NCBI GenBank assembly: GCA_049724395.1
Contig: JAUGWO010000268.1
Location: 1 to 44,088 of the forward strand
Direction of reading: 5' to 3'
Length of the DNA stretch: 44,088 nt
Origin: Spongospora subterranea f. sp. subterranea
Taxonomy: Eukaryota; Endomyxa: Phytomyxea; Phytomyxea; Plasmodiophorida
Within the stretch, counting starts at the first letter, position 1. Each line of letters opens with the position of its first letter. The translations under genes and the position numbers were made by a program. Below, one piece after another: positions 9,218 to 18,349 of the stretch. The notes beneath the pieces were generated by a model that did no database searches, was not told the DNA's origin, and worked only from the letters and a program-made list of their open reading frames with translations.

Positions 9218-10775
9218 TTATGGTGTCCATAATATGATTTTTGTAGCCCGATCTGCATAGAGCTTCAGTTTTGGACGAGATTCGGCGATATCGCTCAGGA
9301 CCTGCAGCGTCTGCTCCTCGTGAAGGCGGAAACGCCCTCGGGGGTTCTCCGGCGACCGATGCCAGGCACTGCAGGATGAACATGTTCATGTTGTCGGTGT
9401 CCGATCGCCCATCGTCGCCGTTCGTCAACGACGCCAGCAACGTCGGGATCACTCCCAGTTCCACAATATCCGCTTTACCGCTGAAACAGTTCCCAATTCA
9501 GATACCGAAACCAATGAAACTTTCCAGCAACGAAAATCCCTGACAAACTTGTTTTCCTCCAACTCATCATTGTGCCAACGACACCCGACACCACATTTCT
9601 TACCGAATATCTGTTGCCAAATGCATGAGCGCTCGTGCCGCGCCCAATCGAACCTTATCGTCGACGTCGCCCAGCAATTTGTTCAATCTGAACACACAAG
9701 TGCCCCCCACGATGGGTTTCACCGAACAGATTATCGACGATCGGTTGGCGGTCCCCGACTCACTTCAGCACGCCATTGGCCTGAAGGACGAACTTTCTGC
9801 CTTCGACGTCCCTGGAGATTTGCGCCAGGCACAGTGCGGCGGCGGCGCGAACCGCCCCTTCATCGGCCCGAACATGGGCGATTATATTTCGCAACGACGG
9901 ATCCACTATATCGAATGGCAAAAACAAAACCGATCAGTTCCGCGGAGAATAGTGCCATGGGCAACACAACGGCGACCAACGCTCAACTAGGGTGGCGACA
10001 CCCATCTTATCGGCGACCACGTGCCCAAGACAGGTCAGGACCAGGGCCACGATCGCCGGATTGTCCTCGTCCTGAGCGCGCGCCACCAATCGGGATATGA
10101 GGCGCTCTTCGAGGACGGCGGCGATCCCGGCGCCGTCCACGAAGATCTCGTCCAGAATCCGGAACCCGTCCGCCTTGATCTGCTCCTCCGGGTCCGACAT
10201 CTGAAACGGGGTTCGATCAGCGACGACGTCCACGTGTTTCGTGAACCAAAACCCGATCTGACCAGGTCCAGAACCAGATTCACCAACGCCGAATTTCTGT
10301 AGAACCATTGACGACACGATCGATTTCCTGTCTGTCCGGATCAGATTCGAAACATTGCCGACGTTTGAGGGCGATTTACGAATGAATCGCGTGAGAGCGC
10401 GACTGGCCAGAAGACGATGGCGAACCTGTTCGGGGCTGGAGAGAATCGCAGGCCAGATGATCGCACAGACTATACGTGAACGATTCGACGACGTTGATGG
10501 GATTGGACCAGAGGTCGACCAGCGCCCTCAGCGCCTTCTCGGTCACGCCATCGTCGCCGCGATCTTTCAGCGCCACGCTCTGTTGCCCAACGATGAGAAA
10601 CACCCGCCCGAGCCAACACCAACAAATCCATCCGAAAACTGACAATTTTCCCATAGATTCCACGGCCATAGGCGGTTGAAAAAGATCCCGGAACATCATC
10701 GAACGGGTTCGGTTTCGCCGAATGGCGATAGAAATGGAGCGTTCGCTCTAGGGTGAGGTCGTTCGATATCTCCAT
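9218..10775 (-). CDS. RSPH14: RSPH14-like armadillo-repeat protein (radial spoke)
   Basis: Minus-strand gene of armadillo/HEAT repeats. Exon 1 (10644..10775) starts MEISNDLTLERTLHFYRHSA and contains FSTAYGRGIYGKI, which aligns with the AYGRRALPKLNEEL region of RSPH14 (RTDR1). Exon 2 starts at 10579 with SVALKDRGDDGVTEKALRAL. Later exons carry PEQVRHRLLASRALTRFI, VRAAAALCLAQISRDVEGRK, LNKLLGDVDDKVRLGAARAL and VELGVIPTLLASLTNG. The end reads LSDIAESRPKLKLYADRA and then a stop at 9218-9220. RSPH14 is an axonemal protein found in motile cilia. Several junctions are clear (for example a phase-2 junction before LNKLLGD), but between CLASVA and the C-terminal block the frame shifts by one base in a stretch with five C's near 9340. 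This could be an assembly indel. Another ciliary armadillo protein remains possible. Confidence 0.72.
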
Positions 10776-11240
10776 GGATATACCCGAAATCGGTGTGTTC
10801 TGTGCAGCGATTTTCGCTGAAATCCGTCTAAGGGTACTCTGTTGATCAGATCCCGTCCTTTATCCGTATAGTATCCCTCTAACAATGGAAAACAGGTGAT
10901 TTATCTGCTCGATTGTGTGTTCCAGATCAATAAACCCGATTCTCGGCCGAATCGTCGAAACAAATAACTTCCCCCTCAACTCACCCACGTTTCCCATTTT
11001 TCACACAATCACCCGGTGGTCGGTCAGCCATCGATGGTTTATGGACAGGCGATGACAACCAACAACGATTCCGATCACCATCGCGTATACAGATGGCGCC
11101 AATACCAATACTAATTCACCGACGTTGACCGTGAATTATTTCCTATTTCCGGGAGAAATTATCTCTGGCCATGTCTTTGATTGGTTGCCGCCCGCCGCCT
11201 GCATTCCCCAGATGAAAACCAGTCCCAAACAATGCCACCC
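10776..11240. other. intergenic, no gene recognised
   Basis: Sequence upstream of the RSPH14-like gene with no supported frame. Its promoter probably lies here. Confidence 0.45.
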
Positions 11241-11245
11241 CTGAA

Positions 11246-11734
11246 TTATTGCCCACCTGCTGGCGCCGCTGGAGTTGTCACGATCCCCCCCCCGTACTGA
11301 CCCCCCAGGGTGTCATTCGGTTCGGTAATACCTCCTGCACTTTGACCAATCCTCCCGTAATACCAGACCGTTTTCGTACGTCGGTCTGAAGAAAGCAGTG
11401 TGTTTACGGGCGATAGCCGACCACGACGAGCATAGCGTGGTCGGGGGTCGTTTCGTGGGCCTGCATGAGGTCGTGACGACCTCCAGAAATATCCAGACAG
11501 TACATCGTTGACGCGATCAAGAAACCAAATCCCATTGACATCGTTAACAATCAAATCCAGTGGAAGGCAGTTGGAACGAATCGGAATCCCCCCAGGAGTT
11601 ATCCGCCTGGACCACGACACCACGCCCTTCAAGACCAAACAGCCGATCGAACACATATTCATATTAAAATGGAACGCACCTGAAGGAATATTATCCAATC
11701 CCAATGTTTCGATCTGTCGGTATTGCTGTGCCAA
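11246..11734 (-). CDS. uncertain minus-strand ORF inside the left arm of an inverted duplication
   Basis: An open frame of 162 codons, with segments such as DNIPSGAFHFNMNMCSIGCL and VSWSRRITPGGIPIRSNCLP. It has scattered cysteines and hydrophobic stretches that could belong to an exon of an extracellular protein. No domain was recognised and no start or splice signals are convincing. The diverged copy in the right arm (about 11848-12045) is interrupted, which suggests only one copy, if either, is functional. Confidence 0.3.
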   Translation of the reverse strand: MAQQYRQIETLGLDNIPSGAFHFNMNMCSIGCLVLKGVVSWSRRITPGGIPIRSNCLPLDLIVNDVNGIWFLDRVNDVLSGYFWRSSRPHAGPRNDPRPRYARRGRLSPVNTLLSSDRRTKTVWYYGRIGQSAGGITEPNDTLGGQYGGGIVTTPAAPAGGQ

Positions 11735-11765
11735 TGACCCGGTGCGGAACGATGGACGATATTGA
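11545..11765. repeat. inverted duplication, left arm
   Basis: Reverse complement of the arm at 11848-12045. The 37 bp nearest the centre are identical, and further out identity falls to roughly 80-85 percent with small gaps. The 82-bp spacer is unrelated. Confidence 0.85.
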
Positions 11766-11847
11766 CAACAGTATTTGGGGAGCAGTGTTTGTGTGTGCCA
11801 TATCCGGTTGATGTGGAAAACACGCCCAATTCATCACCATCTCCTAA

Positions 11848-12045
11848 GTTGTCAATATCGTCCATCGTTCCGCACCGGGTCATTTATACAACAAGAAACA
11901 TGGGGATTGAATAATATCCTTCAAGGTCCGTTCCCTTTCAATACGAACATGTATTCGATCGGCTGACGGGCGCGGTGCCGTGGTCCAGGCGGATAACTCC
12001 AGGCGGGATCGATTCGTTCAAACTGGCAACCACTGGATTTTACTG
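11848..12045. repeat. inverted duplication, right arm
   Basis: Begins GTTGTCAATATCGTCCATCG, the reverse complement of the end of the left arm. Similarity can be followed to the ACTGGATTT shared near its end. Confidence 0.85.
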
Positions 12046-12709
12046 GTTCACTCATTGGATTCAGAAGAGTTTCACTGGATCTTGATGGCGTTTACCGCCA
12101 ACACATGTCGACTGCCATCGGGCCCAGCATTTGGCAAATTGATGTTTGTTGTGGGATGCGACCTTGACAGGGGGTGATTGTAAACGTGAACGTTCGTGGC
12201 AATGATTGATCTAAAGCAAAACCAGGACGGCGGGTACCGATTAGAGAAATCCCCACAGATCACTTTCCGGCGATTCGAAGAAAGATCAAACGCGAACAAG
12301 AGGGGCAACGGTGATGACGAATCAATAGTGTTTCTTGGCACAACTGTAAAACGTCCCCGTTAAATTGTGAGAATATTTCTGTTTTAGGCGGTGTGGCCGC
12401 CGCGTTCGGTCCGAGTCGTTGAGGCGTCTCTCTACCGGCGTCAATCGGGGCCAGTCCGATCCGTTCGACAAAACCACTCGCCCGCGATCTGACCGTCATC
12501 GATCGGGTATTTCGCGGGTGAAGAGAACTCGATTGATTTCGTTGGATCGACTGCCGCAGCGATCGATCACGTGTTTCGGTTGGTGAACGCGGCGTGTGTG
12601 GCCAGGTCAATAACCCGACGCGACGACGTGGTTAAGCGATAATTTATTGGGGTTGAACCGACTCAAATAATAGAACGATGAACGTGTGAAAACCCGGGGG
12701 AGGGGGGTC
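12046..12709. other. no gene recognised; 3' flank of CFAP20
   Basis: Frames are present on both strands, but none has a recognisable domain or splice structure. On the minus strand AATAAA occurs near 12643, about 65 bp past the CFAP20 stop, and is the likely poly(A) signal of that gene. Confidence 0.5.
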
Positions 12710-13362
12710 TCAGCCCTGTTTCTGGATCGGTAGAAACAGCTTGAACTCGGGCGGTAATTCCTCCTCGGAATAGAGCCGATCGCTGAAATAGATTCGGCGG
12801 ATCCGGCAGTTGGCGTGAATCTGGACCCGCAACGTCTCGATATAGTTGGTCCCATAGGCACGCCTCGTGAAATCCGATAGGTTGAACTGAATCTGGTTCC
12901 AGCCCTCGTCCAGACGCATCGGCATCGTGCAGATGAACGGCTTGACGCGCGTCGTCGACTGGTAGTTGGAGGCGCGGAAACGGCGCCGGACGTTCTTGTC
13001 GTCGAGGACCTGGACCTCGAACGTGAAGTATTTCTTGAGGTTCTTGATGATCATGACCAGGAAGGGGAGTTTGATCCCGAGCGTGTTCTTGGGGCTGGCC
13101 GGGCACGTGATGAAGTTGGTCGAAACGTTCGTGCCCATGATCTCCAGGACCGACGACTGGATATCCTGATCGGTGATGCGTTTGATGTGCCCATTGCGAA
13201 CCTCCTTGTCCCAGATCTGAAGCGGCTTCGACCTGTGCCAGAACACACACACACAAACCAAGGACGGCGTCAGCTCAGGAAACGGTGGCGAGAAGTTCAA
13301 GGGACGAACCCGATACTGTAGAGAATGGAGAGGAAACCGGATTGGAATGTGTTTCGGAACAT
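12710..13362 (-). CDS. CFAP20: CFAP20, cilia- and flagella-associated protein (191 aa, 2 exons)
   Basis: Exons 13310..13362 and 12710..13232 with a 77-bp intron whose donor is GTTCGT. The joined frame is 576 nt including the stop. Exon 1 encodes [17 protein letters not shown], and exon 2 continues [20 protein letters not shown]. Very highly conserved stretches follow: [59 protein letters not shown] and [20 protein letters not shown]. The length equals that of animal CFAP20 (about 193 aa). CFAP20 (also BUG22/GTL3) is an inner-junction protein of doublet microtubules, linking A and B tubules, and is found in ciliated eukaryotes. The near-invariant sequence makes this the best evidence that the organism builds cilia. 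Confidence 0.98.
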
Positions 13363-13490
13363 GATTTGGGCGGTGGTGACCACACCCAAACCCGGGTTCT
13401 AAGGTTTTGGGACAGATTGGGTAGATGGGATCAAATCGGGGGAGTACCGTATTTCAATCCATCGGGGATTGCGGGTAATATATCAGATGA

Positions 13491-13889
13491 TCAGGAAGAT
13501 TGGCCGAGCAGCAGCCCCTGTGTATGACTCTGGTCACAGTCACCAGTTGGATACACTACCAGTGATGAACCAGTCACAATTGGCCAACTGTTGTTGATAT
13601 TCACCAGATCCCATCGAATTCGCCGGATCAGCGCCAGCATTTCTCTGTTGAAGCTCGTCGTGTTTATATTGGCTTTTATTATTCGTTCGTGATCGCAGCT
13701 GGAATACAGAGTGCACAGGTCGTATGGGAAAGTCAGCCCGACAGGCGTTGGCGGGCAATAAATTATCGCCATCTGGATCCCATGGTGTGGGACGGCTGAT
13801 CCCCGACCAACCCTGTCAGTGACGATGTGCCCATACAATAAATACTCGAAGATTACAGCTACGATTGCGAAATCGAGACGAGGTCTCAC
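13491..13889 (-). CDS. uncertain minus-strand ORF
   Basis: An open frame of 132 codons upstream of CFAP20 on the same strand. Parts such as DLCTLYSSCDHERIIKANIN and VVYPTGDCDQSHTQGL look protein-like, with four cysteines, and could be an exon of a secreted protein. No family was recognised, and start and splice sites are not established. Confidence 0.25.
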   Translation of the reverse strand: MRPRLDFAIVAVIFEYLLYGHIVTDRVGRGSAVPHHGIQMAIIYCPPTPVGLTFPYDLCTLYSSCDHERIIKANINTTSFNREMLALIRRIRWDLVNINNSWPIVTGSSLVVYPTGDCDQSHTQGLLLGQSS

Positions 13890-14023
13890 AGTCTCGACCC
13901 CCTTTTCTAATTCAGGGACAAGACGGGGACTCAGATTCTGGTATCGTTCCCATCAACGTTTTTACATATTTTGTTAGACACTCTCACGCTCTGACTCAAA
14001 TCGTCATTGATAGCAAAGACGCG

Positions 14024-14345
14024 TCACGGGCATTGTTTTTCAAAACACGAAAGACGTTCGTTGAGAACGTAAACGGCCTGAAAGAGGCCATGAATTTCCT
14101 GATAAACGCCTCTCACCCCGTTATTGACGCCTTGACTTATAGCAGATGCCTCTGATTTGATTACTGACGCCCTGAATTTCTTGGTGGATGCCTCTCATGT
14201 CTTTACTGACACCATTCACGTCGTTAATGACGCCTTGGATATCTGGGGAGACACCTCTCACGTCTTTGATCAACGCGTTTAGCATTTCAACGCATTCATC
14301 CCCGAGTTTGAATTTGCTGACTCAGTAAAGCCACAACAACAGTAG
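14024..14345 (-). CDS. heptad-repeat ORF, possible short coiled-coil protein
   Basis: On the minus strand 14145-14316 encodes a run of seven-residue repeats of the form [D/E/Q][V/I/M]xG[V/I]xx. It begins LGDECVEMLNALIKDVRGV and continues DIQGVINDVNGVSKDMRGI, then EIQGVSNQIRGI. A second stretch (GVRGVYQEIHGLFQAVYVL) follows in a frame offset from the first. The periodicity is 21 bp at the DNA level. A likely acceptor CAG precedes the first codon at 14316, so an upstream exon is expected, with the short frame MATVVVALL near 14345 as one candidate. The gene would be divergent from SBDS, about 60 bp apart. No family was recognised. It may be a decaying gene. Confidence 0.4.
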
Positions 14346-14406
14346 CCATTGTGCCATTTAGTGTGGGGCGGAGTCCGTGACGGTGTCCGCCCCCCTAAGT
14401 TACAAT

Positions 14407-15321
14407 ATGAGTATCAAACAGCCGGTAACACAGGTCCGCCTGACGAACGTGGCCGTCGTTCGCCTGAAGGCGAAGGGCAAACGGTTCGAGATCGCCTGTT
14501 ATAAGAATAAAGTTATCAGCTGGAGAAATGACGTGTTCGTCGATCGAATCGTTTTTGCTGAAAAACGCCCGTTCTGAGTCGGTGTCTCGTGTTTTTGTGG
14601 AATTTCAGTGAGAAGGATCTCGACGAGGTCCTGCAGATCCACCGCGTGTTCGTCAACGTGTCAAAGGGGGTCGTGGCGAAATCGTCGGAGCTGCAGGCGG
14701 CGTTCTCGACGACCGACGAGGACGAGGTGATCCGGCTGATCCTGCAGAAGGGCGAGGTCCAGGTCTCCGACAAGGAGCGCAAGCTCGACCTCGACTCGCG
14801 GTTCCGCGACATCGCCACGATCGTCCACGAGAAGTGTGTCAATCGCGACACCCAACGCCCCTTCTCGATTGACATCATCGAGACCGCCATGAGAGAACTC
14901 CATTTCTCAGTCGTCCCCAACAGGTTCGTCGTCGATTTCCAGCGCCGTTTCTGATTTGATTTTTTTTTTTGGGAGAATCGACGTCAATGTTTCGTTCAGA
15001 CCGTCGCAACAACAAGCGCTGCAGGTCATGAACTCGATCGCCGAATCCGGGTCGTTGCCGCTGGCCCGTGCCCGGATGCGACTGCAGATCAGGGCGACTA
15101 GCGCCATGGCCAAACAGGGCCTGAAAGAGCGCGTCACCGAGATCGGTTCGGTCCAGGTCGAGTCGGAGGAGTTCATGGCGCCCGACTGGGAGATGGTGAT
15201 CACGAGCGACCCCGGCCAGTTCCCCAATATCGAGGCGGCCGTCAAGCAGGCCACGAAGGGGAAGGCGTCCATCGCCATCCTCGAGCTGCACGAGAAGAAC
15301 CTGGTCGACGAGATCGTCTGA
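14407..15321 (+). CDS. SBDS: SBDS ribosome maturation factor (254 aa, 3 exons)
   Basis: Exons 14407..14534, 14609..14923 and 15000..15321, with introns of 74 and 76 bp and GTTCGT donors. The frame closes at 765 nt. The N-terminal FYSH domain reads [20 protein letters not shown] and [20 protein letters not shown], then [12 protein letters not shown]. The middle domain shows [31 protein letters not shown] and [13 protein letters not shown], and the C-terminal ferredoxin-like domain ends at residue 254 (human SBDS has 250). SBDS works with the GTPase EFL1 to release eIF6 from 60S subunits. The 3' end is convergent with the next gene, with only 62 bp between stop codons. Confidence 0.97.
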
Positions 15322-15383
15322 AAACCGTAATCGTTAAAAAAAAGCGTCGCGGAAGTTTTAATATTTATATTCTATTTGTGAAA

Positions 15384-16656
15384 TTATTGCTCGTTGGCGA
15401 TCGCCTTTCTGACCAGATCTGACAACGTTGGGCGGGTTCGACCCGAATCCGATCTCGGTCCGCCCTCCGGGTCCGGCACCGATTGCGGTTCGGGTTGAGG
15501 TTGATGGCGCTGTCCCGTATCGCCACCCGTCTTCTGGTCGTCATCATCCGGCGTGATTCCTCGATCGGCGACTGTTCTGGCGTTCCTCGGTGGCGGATCC
15601 ACCACCGGAACCGGTCGCTGACCGCCTTGCCCACCCGCCTTCCGTGCCCCGCTGCCGCCCTTGATCCTCTGCAAATCGTGATGCTGACGAAGGATCTGCT
15701 TCTCCAGCTTGGCCGTGTACTGATTCGTCGCCCTCAGCTTGTTCACCGCCTTATTCCGCTCATCCAAAAGCCATTGAATGCGCCGCGCCGATCCCGTCAG
15801 GCTATTGCTGAGCTGCGCGTTCGCAACCTGATACGCCTTCACCTTCTCGTGATGATCTTTCTGAATTTGTTCATATTTCCCGGTCATCTCTTCAATATTC
15901 GTCAACAGCTCATCCCGTTGCGTCTTCACCTTCTTCAACCGCATCTTCATGTTCACGAATTCCGCCGTCGTGAACGGGACCGCGACCGGTTGTGGGAAAT
16001 CCCGAGGCGGTTCCGATTGTCGAACGAGCTCCGGCGTGATCAGCTTCTTCCACGCGCTGTTCATCTCGGGACTCGCCCTCGGCTTCTCCAGATCCGTCAT
16101 CAGGATCTGGCGCAAAACTCGCGCGTTGTCTTCGGCGATCTGCCGATCGGCGTGTCCCTTCTGCTCCCGTTCCAGCGCTTCCCTGGTGACGGCTTCCGCC
16201 GTATCGCCACGATTGATCAGCTCCTCAACCTGTTCGGCCAATCGTCGAATCTGCAACGAATGCTGTTCGCGACTATGGCACAGATCCGATTCCACCATTC
16301 GCCGGCGCTCTTCCGACGACGCCAGCTTCTCCTTGTTCGACTCGTTCTCGACGGTGATCTCATTGATCCGGCGCCGCAGCTGCCAGATGCTCTTCATATA
16401 CAGCGACCCATTGTTCGCCGCCCGCGCTCCCTGAACTGCCTCGTGGATGTTGTTCGGTTCCACAATCGGGATCGGTTTCGCCCCCAGCACCTTAATCCGA
16501 TTTGGGTCCTGTCCATCACTCAATTTCCGATATTGCGATCGCGGGAACGAGGCAGGAACCCCGAACCTGTTGAACGAGCAGCGACAGATCCAGCAGGCAA
16601 TTCCGATTGGATTCCTGAAGGCTCTCCAGGTATGTTGGGCGATTTCGTATCGCCAT
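15384..16656 (-). CDS. coiled-coil protein of unknown function (404 aa, 2 exons)
   Basis: Exon 1 (16567..16656) encodes 30 residues starting MAIRNRPTYLESLQESNRNC, and exon 2 (15384..16508) encodes the rest. The 58-bp intron (donor GTTCGG) is phase 0. This start is preferred over the longer open frame because it gives a leucine-rich helical N-terminus. Residues 31-60 contain KVLGAKPIPIVEPNNIHEAV. Long coiled-coil blocks then span residues 75-175 and 215-305 (for example MKMRLKKVKTQRDELLTNIE). A low-complexity Pro/Arg/Asp-rich C-terminus follows. No enzyme motif or membrane segment is visible. The company of ciliary genes and the coiled-coil layout make an axonemal or centrosomal role possible, but this is inference. 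The long plus-strand frame opposite is a GC-driven shadow. Confidence 0.8.
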
Positions 16657-16699
16657 GTCCCGATCAGCATCGTTCCCGACCCATCATCGTTGATCGTCA

Positions 16700-17074
16700 C
16701 CTGTTATCTGTCTGTGTATGTGTACGACGAAACGATCCCGATCCGATCAGGACCGGAGCGAAATGACCCTCGCTGGGCGGACGACAGTCGACGAAACCAG
16801 GGGCGGGATCGGCGCCGTTGACTCTCGAATCAGAGTCCCCCGGGAGATGGTACTTTGACCACGAGTCGTGTGACAAGAAGGGAGTTGATAACACTGGTGC
16901 TGAGGGGGATATAGCGCCATCTAGTTGGCCATCCCTTCTGCCGTAAAACACCGAGATTGGAAACAACTGGGTCGCGGTTCCCAGGATTGGATAAGGGGGA
17001 TTGATTAGGTTTATTCCAAGGACACGCGCCGTCTTCATTGTACTAGATCAACAAGGAAAGTGACAAAAGGGAGT
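16700..17074. other. intergenic between divergent genes
   Basis: Region between the start of the minus-strand coiled-coil gene and the plus-strand ORF at 17075. No supported frame. Promoters for both directions probably lie here. Confidence 0.45.
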
Positions 17075-17314
17075 ATGGCTGGCCAGGATCCCACGCCATT
17101 GGCGTTGGCGAATCTGATCAAGGGCAAACGCGATTTCGTCAATCGCGAGGACAGCCCGAAGTCGAAGGACGATGATTCCAACGATAACAAGTGCAAGGAT
17201 TCGATCACGATCAGGCCGGCGGCTTCGCCGGTTTCGTCGGTATTGACGCCGACAAGAATGAAGGGGAAAGACGAGGATCTACTTAACGGAATTAGCAATA
17301 AACAGTTATATTGA
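17075..17314 (+). CDS. small unknown ORF (79 aa)
   Basis: Starts MAGQDPTPLALANLIKGKRD and has a charged, low-complexity middle (SPKSKDDDSNDNKCKDS). It ends GISNKQLY. AATAAA lies inside the last codons at about 17297, in line with the very short 3' ends seen in other genes here. Composition looks coding (GC-rich third positions at the start), but no domain was recognised. It could be a complete small protein or the first exon of the gene that follows. Confidence 0.45.
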   Translation: MAGQDPTPLALANLIKGKRDFVNREDSPKSKDDDSNDNKCKDSITIRPAASPVSSVLTPTRMKGKDEDLLNGISNKQLY

Positions 17315-17387
17315 TCACGAGAGACACCATTGAGCTGAAAAGTGACTCACTTTCCTGATTGAGTCACAACGACCCGAAAAATTCCCG

Positions 17388-18237
17388 ATGGATTGTTATT
17401 CTGTTTTGTTTATTGCCATCCGGTCGCCAATATATTGGGGGCGATGTCGTATGTGAATATAACCCGGGTGATCCCCCTGTACACATATACCTCTGTTGGC
17501 GATCCATGGTTCACCCATAACGACAACGGCAATTGCCAGGATGTGTGCTCGAACGAGCCCCATTGTACTGGATACAGCAGTGTTATGTATGGTCGGTTTC
17601 TGACACTGATTTCATGCGATGCGCCACCATGAATGCGTCTTGTGTAGGAAACCATTGCCATCTGTTCTATATCCCGTTCTGTGCGATTCCTGTGGAGCCA
17701 TCGTCGTCGAGCATGGTGGATTTGATTCTGGCCAAATCGTCGTCAAATCCACCCGAATGGCGTTCCGGTCAATCGATTGCCGTCCTGCCCTCGCTCCGAC
17801 CAAGCACTGGAATCAGCGCCACTGCTGTGGTGAATCTAGCCGAGAACGAACAGAACACAGTAACGACTGCCCAACAAACATTGCCATGGCAATCTGGGCA
17901 AACGATATCGTGCGCCGAAATTTGTACAAGGTCAACTGAATTGCTCGGGTTTCAGTGCGCTGTGGCTGTTCTCAATCGAGATGATCAAAATGCTCATGTA
18001 CTATCGTGCACTGTCTTTGACGAGGGATCTATACCAGATTCGCTCGAACCGTTTTCTTCGTCGGACACCTATCTCAATACGCAAGTTGTTAATCCGAAAG
18101 GATGTCAGGGCGATCCGAATGATGACGAAAGGGCGGTTGAGCTTCGCGAGACCGAGGTTCTTCACTGGATCAGCTACCTCCAGCAAGGCCAGCAAGAAGT
18201 AACACCAATGCCAATCGTCCCACGATTTTTGTATTGA
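17388..18237 (+). CDS. Cys-rich, probably secreted protein with PAN/apple-like modules (boundaries uncertain)
   Basis: Two similar cysteine modules are visible. The first, near 17480-17590, reads WFTHNDNGNCQDVCSNEPHC followed by TGYS. The second, near 17905-18015, reads ISCAEICTRSTELLGFQC, then AVAVLNRDDQNAHVLSC. The C-x3-C-x8-C-x-n-C spacing resembles PAN/apple or related extracellular folds, used for carbohydrate or protein binding. The last exon is a clear frame from about 17650 to the stop at 18235-18237, with a Ser-rich linker. The first exon may start at the ATG at 17388 with a hydrophobic leader (MDCYSVLFIAI), but this requires an intron. Candidate donors (GTATGT at 17449, GTATGG at 17587) do not give one unambiguous model. 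The gene ends 107 bp from the convergent ALG6 stop. Confidence 0.45.
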
Positions 18238-18343
18238 TGTCATCACTGTTGATATATACTCTGGTGAACCTTTTATAAAAGTAAAATGCTCAAGTCAATT
18301 ACACATATCCGCAAATACAGCGAACGTTGGAGTCAAAGAAAAA

Positions 18344-18349
18344 TTTATT
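18344..18349 (-). terminator. AATAAA signal overlapping the ALG6 stop codon
   Basis: The end of ALG6 reads GAA TAA A on the minus strand, so the TAA stop (18345-18347) is embedded in AATAAA. This is the same arrangement as in AP-1 sigma. Confidence 0.6.

Noticed and set aside
12663-13256. 197-codon alternative frame on the minus strand
   Set aside because: It overlaps CFAP20 exon 2 in another frame; the CFAP20 frame is near-identical to known proteins.
13491-13889. Homology of this ORF to the Cys-rich gene at 17.4-18.2 kb
   Set aside because: Both have scattered cysteines, but spacing and flanking residues do not match.
14661-15291. Minus-strand ORFs opposite SBDS
   Set aside because: Shadows of the SBDS exons; the plus-strand frame has matching splice phases and a clear family.
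15384-16700. Single-exon 438-aa version of the coiled-coil gene
   Set aside because: Its N-terminal 60 residues read through a GT...AG intron, giving a Cys/Trp/Arg-rich stretch. Splicing restores a leucine-rich helical N-terminus.
15483-16766. 427-codon plus-strand ORF
   Set aside because: It is antisense to the verified coiled-coil gene, is rich in Arg/Leu/Pro, and reflects GC-biased codon use on the other strand.
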